Positions 22,376 through 33,890 of a stretch of 64,000 nucleotides of DNA are shown piece by piece. A program made the translations under genes and the position numbers. The notes beneath the pieces are model-generated. The model was not told where the DNA came from. It searched no databases and saw only the letters and a list, made by a program, of their open reading frames with translations. Position 1 is the first letter of the stretch, and the number at the start of each line of letters is the position of its first letter. This stretch comes from Garcia nutans (Eukaryota > Streptophyta > Magnoliopsida > Malpighiales > Euphorbiaceae). Location: the NCBI GenBank assembly GCA_947685225.1, contig CANTUV010000008.1, positions 32,604,001 to 32,668,000 of the forward strand, in the 5' to 3' direction.

Positions 22376-25300
22376 TTAAGTCTGAAACAGTTGAGGATAC
22401 TGATCTCGCATTGCTTGCTCACTCTCCCAAGTTGCCTCTTCTCTACCATGATTCTTCCAAAGAACCTTCACCAGTGGCACTTTCTTATTTCTCAACTCTT
22501 TCATTTCATGTGCCAAAATAGCAACTGGTTCTTCTTCAAATGTCAGATCCGAATTCACCTCAATGGATTCAACAGGCAAAGTATGAGATGATCTGATCTG
22601 TACCTCTGCAACATAGAAACATGGAATACATTATGGATTCTATCCAACTCAGGCGGCAAAGCCAGACGATAAGCAACTGGCCCAACTCTTTCTAAAACTT
22701 CATATGGTCCAATGAAACAAGGACTCAGTTTCCCTCTCCGACCAAATCTCAAAATCTTCCTGCAAGGAGACACTTTCAAAAATACTTTATCTCCAACATC
22801 AAATTCTATGTCTCTCCTTTTCAAATCTGAATAAGATTTCTGTCGGTCTGAAGCTGCTTTTAACCGATCCCAAATTATCTTCACTTTCTCTTCAGTCTCT
22901 TTTACCAAATCAGGACCAATTAACTTGCCCTCTCTAATTTCATTCCAACTTAATCTTCTTCCATAAAATGCTTCATATGGTACCATACCAATACTGGATT
23001 GATGACTGTTGTTATAAGCAAATTCCATAAGTGGCAAAAATTTGTCCCAACTTCCAGAGAAATCGATAACACAGCTTCTCAATATATCCTCAATAATCTG
23101 TATCACTCTCTCTGACTGCCCATCTGTCTGTGGATGAAAAGCAGTACTAAAGTGCAATCGAGAACCCAATGCACTATGCAAACTTTTCCAAAACCTCGAA
23201 GTAAATCTAGGATCTCGATCAGACACCAAAGAAATTGGGACTCCATGCAACTTCACTATCTCACTGATATACAGCTCAGCCAACCTCTCAAGAGAATAGT
23301 CCATTCTAGCTGGCAGAAAATGAGCTGTCTTCGTCAACCGATCAACAATCACCCAAATAGCATCATGCTTCTTCTGAGTCAATGGCAATCCAGACACAAA
23401 ATCCATTGTTACTCTCTCCCATTTCCATTCAGGTACTGTTAAAGGTTGAAGCAACCCTGTTGGAACTTGATGTTCAGCTTTTACCCTCTGACAAGTGAGA
23501 CATTTGGATACAAATTCCGCTATGTCCCTCTTCATACCAATCCACCAGTAGTGTTGTTTCAAATCATGGTACATCTTTGTACTTCCTGGATGCATAGCAA
23601 AAACCGATTGGTGTGCTTCCTCTAAAATAACTTTTCTCAAATTAGCATCATCAGGAACACACAACCTATCCTTGAACCAAAGGCTACCATCACCTTTCAC
23701 ATGGAAATCTCGGCTCTCCCCATTTTGGCAATCTGATACAATCTTCTGAATTTTCTCATCAGCCAATTGAGCCTCTTTAATCTGATCCAATAATACCGGT
23801 CTCAATTGCAACTGAGCCAACAATGCACCATCATCACATGATTCAAAACTAGCATGCAATGCTCTCAACTCAACAAGCAACGAGAGCGAATACACAGTCA
23901 TACTTGCTAAAGACTTTCGACTGAAGGCATCAGCAACCACATTGGCCTTACCAGGATGATAATCAATCAAACAGTCGTAGTCTTTAATCAACTCTAACCA
24001 TCGCCTTTGCTGAAGATTCAGCTCCCTCTGATCACCCAAACATTTCAAACTTTTATGATCTATATAAATAAAACACTTCTCTCCATACAAGTAGTGTCGC
24101 CAAATCCTCAAAGCAAACACTATAGCTGCCAACTCCAAATCATGTGTCGGATAATTGAGCTCATGCGGCTTCAACTGCCGAGAACCATAAGCTACCACTT
24201 TACCCTCTTGCATCAAAACACATCCTAAACCATTATGTGAAGCATCACTGTAAATCACATATGGTTTATCTTCCACGGGTAAAGTAAGAACAGGCTCTTG
24301 AGTCAACATTTCTTTCAATTGCTCAAAACTAGCTTGACACTGGTCCATCCACACAAATCTAACTCCCTTCCGAAGTAATCTGGTCAGTGGAGTAGCTATC
24401 AAAGAAAAACCTTTCACAAACCTTCGATAATAGCCTGCCAGGCCCAGAAAACTTCTAACTTCAGTTACAGACTTTGGTGGACTCCAATTCAAAATAGCTT
24501 CAACTTTGCTTGGATCATCTCTAATGCCATCTGCTGAAACTACATGACCCAGAAAAGTAACTTGGTCAAGCCAGAACTCACACTTTGACAGCTTAACATA
24601 CAACTGCTTCTCCCTCAAAATTTGTAATACCATCTGAAGATGCTTGTCATGCTCCTCCTTATTACGTGAATACACCAAAATATCATCGATGAAAACTACC
24701 ACAAACTGATCCAGATAAGGCCTAAACACCCTATTCATCAAATCCATGAAAGCTGCAGGTGCATTCATCAATCCAAAAGGCATTACTAAAAACTCATAAT
24801 GCCCATATCTTGTGCAGAAAGCTGTCTTAGAAACATCTTCAGCTCTAACCCTCAACTGATGGTACTCGGATCTCAAATCAATCTTGGAAAACACTGCTGC
24901 TCCCTTCAATTGATCAAAGAGATCATCAATCCTAGGCAAAGGATATTTATTCTTAATAGTCACTTTGTTCAATTGCCTATAATCAATGCATAACCTCAAA
25001 GTACCATCCTTTTTCTTCACAAACAACACAGGAGCTCTCCAAGGAGAAACACTATGGCGAATAAACCCTTTATCCAACAACTCCTGCAACTGCACCTTCA
25101 ACTCCCTCAATTCAGCAGGTGCCATTCTATAAGGAGTGATAGAGATGGGAGTGGTACCAGGCAACAAATCAATACCAAACTCAACCTCTCTCTCAGGGGG
25201 TAACCCTGGCAACTCCTCAGGAAACACATCCGGAAAATCTGCAACTGTGGTTATATTATCAAGTTGAGAACCCACTACTCTAGTATCCATAACATGAGCA

Positions 25301-25521
25301 AGATAAGCATTACACCCTTTTCTAATCAACCTTCTAGCTGTTACAGCTGATACCAACAAGGATGCAAGTTGTCTCTGCTCACTAGATACTATCACACTCC
25401 TACCATCACTGGTTCTCAAGGTGACACACTTCTTTTGACAATCTACCACAGCTCCATGCTTAGACAACCAATCCATGCCTAAGATTAAATCATACTCCTT
25501 AAAAGGCATTTCAATCAAATC
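22376..25521 (-). pseudogene. Element C pol: protease end, RT, RNase H, integrase, chromodomain
   Basis: Starts at D's right-hand junction in the frame that reads DLIEMPFKEYDLILGMDWL, the segment after the protease. RT has YGHYEFLVMPFG and FIDDILVYS, RNase H has YSDASHNGLGCVLMQ, and integrase has an HHCC region and the catalytic motifs MDFVSGLP, SDRDPRFTSRFW and TDGQSERV. One base is missing near 22587 relative to E, so the chromodomain (22376-22579) is in another frame. Four residues after YGRR are deleted, and a Gly in the RT motif LRSGYHQL is Glu here. The first about 40 codons of the predicted frame above 25521 are D's LTR, not C. Confidence 0.9.
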
Positions 25522-26401
25522 TGTCACGACCCAATTTGTACATATGTACAATACATCCATGTACCGTACATCCGCGTACAGTAACAGGAGCCGTCCCGAG
25601 TAATCACCAAAGAACACGAAGTGAAAGGAAGCTCTATAGGACAAAAAGGACCTAACTGAAAAGATTGTAAAAGTTTTGGGGAGGTGACTATAATTTCAAA
25701 ACGTTTTGGGGAGGTAACTATAATTTCCAAAAGTTGTACTGGAGGTTCTTAATAGTGCATATAACAGACTCCAGAAATGGAAAGTAGAGAAAAATTGGGT
25801 CGAAATGGAACACCACGGTTTTTCCCGAAAACGCATAGTTTGAGAGATACAGTGGATTCTTGACCAAGGGTATTTTTGTCATTCTTGTGATAATAATGTA
25901 TACACTGGAAAACAAGACACGTAAAGGTATCCGAAGTAAACGAAAGGACTCCGCAGTGATCGATGTTGAAGAACGAACCTAAGTGGAGACCCGAATCACG
26001 TAAGGACCTAAAGGGAATTTTTACAAAAGTCAAGGGCATGAGCGTAATTTTTATAAATTAGTTCAAAATCAAGAATGAATGTCGGAAATGGAAATGAGAG
26101 GTTGAAAGGAGGAGAACGGTACATTTTACGTGTCGTAAAACCACCCGGGTACAAAGAAAAGGCAAAACCTTCCATTGAAGGGTATTTTGGTCTTTTCACT
26201 TCCACCCATTTTCTAGAAAAGGGACACATGGCATAGTACTTTTCTAGAAAAGGACACATGGCAAAATCTTGTTTAAAGACACTTTTGGGTTGGATTAATC
26301 TTAACCCTCCATATGGCACCATCCTAGTTAAGATACTTTTGTGGTGGTTACATCTTAACCCTCCAAAATGAAATTAATTAAATAAATGGAAAATGGAAAA
26401 A

Positions 26402-26409
26402 TATAAAAA
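26402..26409 (+). promoter_or_regulatory. Candidate TATA box of element D
   Basis: TATAAAAA followed by GGGAGAG, about 880 bp into the LTR, with a plausible start region about 30 bp downstream and a candidate 5' splice site at 26553. The same box is at 34771-34778 in the 3' LTR. This is the best TATA match I see in the window. Confidence 0.55.
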
Positions 26410-27928
26410 GGGAGAGAAGGATGATTAAAGAACAAAGGACACATTTTTCTCTCCATTTTTGAGAGGTATGGCCGAAATTCTCTCCGTCAAAAAAGGGAAG
26501 GAATTTTTCAAGTGTTCAAGTGGATTTTTGGAAGGAAAAGCTTAATTTTAAGGTAAGGATTCCAATTCTAGCTTTAGTTTATTCATTTGATTGATAGTTT
26601 TCAAGTTATCAATGAAAGAAAAGTTATGAAAATTATAGGAAATCAAAGGGATACAGAAGAATAAGGGAAGAAAGAATAGGACAAGCAAGGAACAAAGCAA
26701 ATAAACAAGGTTTGGTACTTAAATCATTGCCCTTTTCAATTAATTCACATATTTTTCATTATGGGACTTTTGAAATGGTTTTGAAATAATGTTATTTTGT
26801 GTGGTAAATATGTGGGAAAGTGCTCTTGAACCATTTGTAATCAATTGATTGTGAAAAGAATGAAAACAAAACAAACTAGCTAAACTTTGCTCAATTATCC
26901 ATAAACTTTGATGAACTTTTAATCACTCCTTTGGTTTGATTTTTGGAAGAGGGACCCTTAGTCCTTCAATGGTATCACAAAAGGATTCTAAAAATCAATT
27001 TTGCAAGAAAAAAATGAATTTCCCTCAAGTTTGGAAAATTGGGCCGAATGGTCCCTTTTGGGCACCATTCTGCAGCTTTCATTTTGGGCAGTCCGTTGAA
27101 GGGGCAAACGAAAGAATTTTTCGACAAAATTTTACATGCAATTAGTTAACTTATGAAAGTATTTTCCTGAAAAAATTCTGCCAAAAATAAGTTTGTTTAC
27201 TTGGTCAAAACTGTTGCCAAAGTTGACTGATTTTCAGCAGTAAAAACAGATTTTACCATTTAGTTGTCGCGCGCTATTGCGTTGCCGATTTTACGCGCCG
27301 CGCTACTATTCCTTTGGTCATTTTTCTAAATGTGTTAAAACTTGAATATTATGATATGGATTGATGTTAAATCATATAAAATGACATGAAGGAGAATTGG
27401 AAATGATCAGAAAGGCATCATGACAAGCTATTCCGACAATACATGCATTATGGACAAATCATGGCTTATTGAATATCATGATCAAAGTAATTTAATAAAT
27501 TATTTATGCTCTACTTGGTTATGACAGAACCCTTGAGATAAGGGTATGATGCATCATACTATTATTGCAGTACTGCTTATGACATGATATGATATACCGG
27601 CTGAAGGCCGATGATTACAATGATATGATCAATGATGCAATGATAATGGTCATTGGCACATGTGCAAGAATTATGATGAAAGATAATGAAATATGATCAT
27701 GACGAGATATGTTTATCATGACCCTTCCTTATCCGCTGACGTTCTGTTAAACCAGTAGAGCAACCAAAATGATAAAAGCAAGAGAAATGATTTAAATTCA
27801 AATTATTCAGTCAAGCCTTTTTACCATCTGTGTTTTGTATTGATTCCTTTCAAGTATTTAAAGTATATAAATGTATGTTCAAATCATTCTTTCATTTTAT
27901 TATTTTATTGCAATGATTTAAGTACCCA

Positions 27929-27969
27929 CTAAGCAATTGCTTAGCGAGTTTAGTTTCCCTCTAAACTCG
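27929..27969 (+). other. Paired stem-loops in D's LTR (5' copy)
   Basis: CTAAGCAATTGCTTAG (27929-27944) is a perfect 16-bp palindrome. It is followed at once by CGAGTTTAG (27945-27953), the 7-nt loop TTTCCCT, and CTAAACTCG (27961-27969), a perfect 9-bp stem. The second stem has quite different bases from E's (GCGCGAT / ATCGCGC) but sits at the same place. The 3' LTR copy is 36124-36164. Confidence 0.65.
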
Positions 27970-28465
27970 TAGGTTAAACGAGGAGACGAGATTGCAGCAT
28001 GTCCTGCGCAGCTGGCCTTGACTACTACTTTGGGTAGGAGTTTGGATATGATTGATTGTAGTAATATGGCATGTACATAAACTTGTATGATCTAGCAAAT
28101 AAATGTATAATAATGAAAAGCTAGAACACGTACACTACTAGTAATTTAATAAATCTTATTTGGGTTTAGCACTTATGTATGCAAGTATAGAAGTGTGAAT
28201 TCTTCTTGCAGGATTGTAGTTGAGGTTATAAGGGTGGATTATTGGGAGTGTGCTTGAGTTGAATTGTGAAACAAAATATTTTTCAAAAATTAAAAAAATC
28301 AGTTTTGGCGACACTTGGGACCTCCATTTTTAGGGGAGGTTCTGGCAAATTTTTTTTAAAATCTGCACTTAAAACTGGCTAAGTAAAATGTTAAGACACA
28401 ACCACCATGAAATAACAGTCCATCTTGGTCTATAAACGTAGGCTAAGATGGGGTGTTACATTTAG

Positions 28466-28477
28466 TGGTATCAGAGC
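28466..28477 (+). other. Element D primer-binding site (initiator tRNA-Met)
   Basis: TGGTATCAGAGC five bases after the LTR end matches the 3' end of initiator tRNA-Met, the usual primer of Tekay chromoviruses. Confidence 0.9.
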
Positions 28478-30440
28478 ACCGGTTTAGCCGGTCCTGGAAA
28501 ATTCAACATAGGAGGATACACATTTTATGTTGGGAGTGGCCATTACCAATGTAAAATGGGATATCCTATAGCAGATAAGAAATGAGAGCATATATCATTT
28601 AGGTACAGAATGTCGGTATAGTAGAAAGAATATTATAAATACATAAGTATATAAGGTACATGTGATAAAGGAAAATCTAATAGTGCTTACGTACATGCCA
28701 TATAGGAAAGTTAATGTGTTGAGTCAAGCCAGCTGCTAATTCTTATCACGACATATGTATACGGTATAAGGTTGCAAGAGGTAGAATCACAAAGAATTAT
28801 AGATCAAGAAAAGGAATCACACGCTTTCGTATCCATAAATGTAGAAATGGATCTTGGACTTATGCCACGACCCGCAACGGTGGCTGTGGAAGGCCCCAAA
28901 GTTTATTTAAGATAGATGATAGTACCATTGCAATAAACGGCAAGAATGGTACCTGTTGCTACCAAAAGAGAAAGGAAGTCCCCAATTGAGTAGTTAAGGA
29001 AATATGGGGCTAAAGAATTTAAGGCTAGTAGGGAAGAAGGATTTGAAGAAGTTGAGTACTGTTTGGACAGTACCAGTAGGGCATTGGAACAACTGAGATG
29101 CACGCCAGATAAAATATTTATTTATGCCATGTCCCTTTTGGTAGAAGAAACATACACTTGGTAAAACATACCTAAACGCAAGGAGAATTGAGTTTATATA
29201 TCTACAGCAAGGAAGAATGACAGTATCTGAGTATGATAGAGAGTTCACCCGTCTTAGTAAGTATGCAAAGAAAATGATAGAAACAAAGCAAGAAAGACGT
29301 CAAAGGTTTTGGAAGGATTAAATAATGAAATTAAAGTACAATTAGTAGTCATGGATGTGTTTGAATTTACAAGATTAGTTGTGAAAGTTTTAGGTATAGA
29401 GAGGGTATACATAGATTAGAGAAGTAGAGACCAACGTATGCAACAAAAGAGAGTACAAACTTAAAGCTTGGGAAGATTTTGACAAGTTGAGAAGAAGTTT
29501 AGAAGTGAAGATAGTTTTACACAGTAAAGCCGGCGATTGCAAAGCCAAGGATCCGGCCAAGGTTCAAGGTGCCAGACATTCGTAGCTAGTATATCGGGGT
29601 CCTTATAAGGGGTTCCAGTAGAAGGTTAATAGGCGTATATGAATGAAAAAAATGAAAATGTATATAAGAAAATGAAATTTGAAGAATGGAATAAAAAGAG
29701 GAACAGAATAAGAGGAAAAAAGAAAAGTACGTAAAATGTTAAGACCAAACGGTAAGAGATAAAATAGATAGAACTTAGATAACAAAGATGAGTGAACAGA
29801 AATAAGTATATGAGAAATTCTCATGTCCGGCCACTATAGAATATGTACAGTAACCCCATGTACAATATTCACATAAGCAGATGAAGTAAGCGCACTAAGA
29901 AGGTCATGTTGAAATTTAGCAAGAAATCAAAGTTAAACGTGCTCAACCAATGATGATGGGTGACCATCCCGTGAAGTCTTAATAAGGTAGGTGACGTACT
30001 ATATGAGTAGAAACTAGACGAAATCTAATCAAAACACTGTATTGCGATTTTTCCTGAAAATGCCCCAATGTAATCATCAAAATTAAGAAATTATAAGAAG
30101 AGGATATATGAGATTTATCAATTCAGTCAATGATGGAAAAAAAAAAGAAAGAATAGAAAGAGAGAAATTGAGAACTAAAGAGGTAGAAAGTGCAAAATTA
30201 AAATTAGATCAAAAAGGAAAGAATGAAAGTAATAACAACCCAAGGACTAGGTAAAGGAAAAAGGAAAAAGTAACAATACAAAAATTACTAGAGGATTGGA
30301 AAGAAATATAGATTTGAAGGATATATTACTCCTCTATGCAAACACAGTGGATGAAGATATAAGAGTGAATGCTAGGATTTAACAGATGGATGCTGGGAAT
30401 GCGGGGCACCAGATCATGTTAGGGTAAACTGTCAGAAAAA
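28478..30440 (+). pseudogene. Element D gag remnant
   Basis: No long frame. A Gag core segment is readable around 29215-29330 (SEYDREFTRLSKYAK). A zinc knuckle of the form CX2CX4HX4C (CWECGAPDHVRVNC) is intact at 30391-30432. Between them are stops and frame changes, and purine-rich low-complexity sequence (29640-29780, 30130-30300). The reading frames 28903-29103 and 28994-29248 on the minus strand are spurious. Start of gag not identified. Confidence 0.7.
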
Positions 30441-30699
30441 CAAGTGAATGCAACCACACCGACAGAAAAATCATGACCCGCTTTTGGCCGAGGCCTAAGC
30501 ATGGGAAAGGAAAGTGATTCAAATTTTCAAAGAGCACAATCAGAGACCGTTGACTAGCTCAATTCAAGTACACCAGCCAGAGACTACGTGATGAAAACTT
30601 AGAAGAATTATCAGTAGGATATGTTAAGTTTGAAACATTAGTTATAAATCCGATAAGAGACGAGGTAGTTACACACAAGTGATTCAAGAATGTTCTATA

Positions 30700-33600
30700 G
30701 AGTAACATGAAAATGCATTTCCAGAAAATTTAATAGAGTTACCATTCTGAGAATTTGACGTAATGTTGGTATTGGATTGGCTAACAAGGCATAAAACAGT
30801 GGTCGATTATAAGAAGAAAGAAGTAACACTTCATACTCCCCATAAGGAGGAAGTGACGGTAGTAGGAAAGAGAGCCGATTACCTAAACAACGTAACAGCA
30901 GCAGTTACAACAAGGCATTCCATACAAACAGATGTGAGGCACACTTGGTAAGCACTATGGAAGCAAAGAAGAATGTGATAAAGATTCAAGAGGTATCAAC
31001 AATGCGTGATTTTCTCGATGTTTCTTTAGACAAGCTACCCGGATTATCACCTAAGAGAAAAGTAGGATTCACTATAAATGTATATCCGGGAACTGCACCG
31101 GTGTCGGTTGCCTCATACTGAATGGTACCAGCGGAACCCAAAGATATGAAAACACAATTATAGAAGCTACTCGACAAGAGTCTTATACGGCCAAGTATTT
31201 CTTCATGGGGCATGCCAGTACTCTTTGTCAAGAAGAAAGATAAATCCTTAAGGTCATATGTGAACTATAGTAGTTGAATGAGCTTGCGATTAAGGATAAA
31301 TATCTATTACCATCCATTGACGATGTATTCAACCAACTTAAGGGAACCAAGGTTTTGTTTAAAAAAAAAATAGATCACCGACTGGGATATCAGCAGCTGC
31401 GGATCAAAGGAAAAGACATTCCAAAGACTACATCTAGAACTCGATACGGACGTTATAAGTTCCTTGTAACGCCTTTTGAGCCCACAAATGTGTCAGTAGT
31501 ATTCATGGATTTAATGAATCATATCTTTCATCCATATTTTGACCAATTTGTAAATGGTGTTCATAGATGACACCTTTATTTATTTAAGGAACAAAGAAGA
31601 ATACGATCGATACTTTTGCATAGTATTGCAAATGTTGCGAGAGAAGCAGTTGTACGTCAAACATGACAAATGCGAATTTTGATTGGAAAAAGTGACATTC
31701 TTAGAACACACCATATTAGCATAAGGCATTAAAGTAGGTCTTAAGAAAACAAAAGCCATTTTGGAATGGAAAACACCAAAGACAGTAATAGAAGTGAAAA
31801 TCTTCTTAGGACTGGCTGGGTACTAATAATGTTTTATAAAAGGGTTTTCCATTATTATCATCCCAATGGCAAGGTTGTTTCAAAGGAATGCGAAACTCCA
31901 ATGGACTGATAAATGTTAGAGGAACTTTGAGAAACTAAAGGAAAAGTTAACGAATGTTGCAATACCCATACGGCCCGTGTCCAGCAAAGAATTTGTGATA
32001 TATAGTCGGTTAAGGTTATATGCATATGAAAAAGGATAAAATAGTTGCATAAGTCTTTTGATGATTTAAACCATACGAAAAATAATAATAATAATAACCC
32101 GGCACACTGTTTGGAATTAACAGTTATCGTATTGGCCTTCAAGATTTGGAGATATGATTTATATGGAGAAAAGTGTTATATTTATACAGACGCAAAAGTT
32201 TAAAATATCAGCCAACCCATGAGGATCTCAATTTATGGTAAGGAAAGTAAGCCCAAGTTTTGGAAATAACAGCTAAGTTATAAATTATCATCTAGGAAAA
32301 GCTAACGTGGTGGCCGATGCACTTGGTGGAAATTTGATACCAGCCTTAGGCGCTATAAAGATCAGTTTAAGAGCAATGGAAGAGGAAGTACTAGTAATAG
32401 AAATGCAAGCATAAACTATGTTTCTTTTCAAGAAATTCATCAAGTGCAAAAGAAAAATGAACAAATACAAAAATGGATCAAGCAAGTGCAAGGAGGAAAG
32501 GATATAAAATTCTAAATTTCTAAGAACAGTGGTTTGTATTATGACAATAGAATAATGATACGAACAATGGGAGACATAAGAAAGAAAATTTTTTTCGAAA
32601 AGCATATAGTAGTCTCTACGCAATGCATCCAGGAGTTACAAAAGTATCAATATCTAAAGAAGTTTTAATGGTAGCCTGGAATGAAGAGAGATATTGTTGA
32701 TTTTATGACCAAATGTTTAATATGTCAACAACCAAAAGCGAAATATCAAATCCTATCGGGACAGTTACAACTAATTCCCAGTCTGGTATGGAAGTGGGAA
32801 CATATCACTATGGATTTCGTCATAGAAGTACCAATGACACGAGGCCGGCAGGACATTGTTCGGATAATCATTGACTGCCTAACTAAGTTAGCTCATTTTC
32901 TACTTTTACTAATGGATTATTCAATAGATAAATTGGTAGAAATGTACGCCAAGGAAATTGTACGATTACACAGGATTCCAACGTCTATCATTTTAGGCAG
33001 AGGTCCACAGTTCATCATGAATTTATGATAGAAGTCGCAAACAGCTTCTGAAACCCAAACAAATTATAGCACTGCCTTTCACCCGTAAACAGATGGACGA
33101 TTTGAAAGAGTAATCCAAATTTTTGGGAGGACATATTAAGAGTATGTGTTATAGAATTTAAGGGTGGCTGGAATAGGTATTTGAATTTAATTGAATATGC
33201 ATATAACAATGACTATTAATTCAGCATACGGTAATGCCCTATAAAGAAGTATACAAAAGAAAACATGGAACACCGATGTGGGTAGGTTAACGTATGCTGA
33301 ATTAATAGTAACACCGATATAGGGTAACGCCCAGTGTGTTGGATGGAATTAAGTAGAGACAAGATAAAATCATATGCGGGTAGGTAGGAGCAAAAGCATA
33401 TGCGGACTCGAAACGAAGGGACATAGAACTCTAAGTGGAAGACAAGGTTTTTCTTAAGACTTTCCTATGAAAGAAGGTATTAAGATTTAAGCAGAAAAGT
33501 AAGTTAAGCCTTAGGCTTATTGGACTATACGAGATCATCGAATGCATAGATCAATAGCCTATTGGTTAACTCTATTACCAGAACTGAACAAAATACTTAA

Positions 33601-33840
33601 TGTTTTTCACGTTTCAATGATAAGGCAATATCGTTGAACTTCACACACGATATAAAGACACAAAACATTAGAGTCCAATATGACCTAAATTATGAAGAAG
33701 AACCAATAGAAATTTTAGCATGAAAAGTCAAAGGATTAAGAAATAAGAGATTTCCTCCAGTTAAAGTGCGGTGAAGGAACCATAGAATGGAAGAGATATT
33801 TTGGGAAAGAGAAGGAATAATGAGGATGGAAGCCTAAATT
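30700..33840 (+). pseudogene. Element D pol remnant: protease to chromodomain
   Basis: Readable blocks in the normal order: the post-protease segment (30763-30948, MLVLDWLTRHKTVVDYKK); RT N-terminal part near 31000-31250 and a 99-codon open stretch at 31274-31570 containing a damaged RT core; RNase H traces near 31980-32330; integrase zinc region and start of the catalytic core at 32681-33028 (CLICQQPKAKYQ; ITMDFV), where the second catalytic Asp lies in a changed LGRGPQF motif; a chromodomain remnant at about 33690-33830. Several stops are TGA or TAG where relatives have Trp. The YxDD motif of RT is not intact. No part could give a working enzyme. Confidence 0.82.
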
Positions 33841-33877
33841 TTACACCCGATCGGCTTCGGGACGAAGCCTAAATTTT

Positions 33878-33890
33878 AGAGGGGAAGAAA
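33878..33890 (+). other. Element D polypurine tract
   Basis: AGAGGGGAAGAAA immediately before the 3' LTR, close to the AGAGGGGGAGAA of C and E. It remains intact although the coding region does not. Confidence 0.88.

Larger units (their letters stand above)
25522..28460 (+). repeat. Element D 5' LTR (2939 bp)
   Basis: TGTCACGACC...GGGGTGTTACA. Visible internal features: a 30-bp direct repeat (25674-25731, core TTTTGGGGAGGT), two copies of TTTTCTAGAAAAGG(G)ACACATGGCA (26209-26264), a TATA box (26402), a 5' splice-like AAGGTAAG (26550-26557), a GC-rich patch (27268-27310), the stem-loops (27929-27969) and a 3' splice-like TTCTTCTTGCAG (28200-28211). Reading frames such as 26008-26322 appear unchanged in the other LTR only because the LTRs are near identical. 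Confidence 0.93.

Noticed and set aside
22187..22591. A 134-codon plus-strand frame at the C LTR/pol boundary
   Set aside because: It is antisense to C's polypurine tract and chromodomain, which are clearly real on the minus strand.
26008..26322. A 104-codon frame that occurs unchanged at 34377-34691
   Set aside because: Preservation reflects near-identical LTRs of D rather than selection on a protein; no start context, motif or relative.
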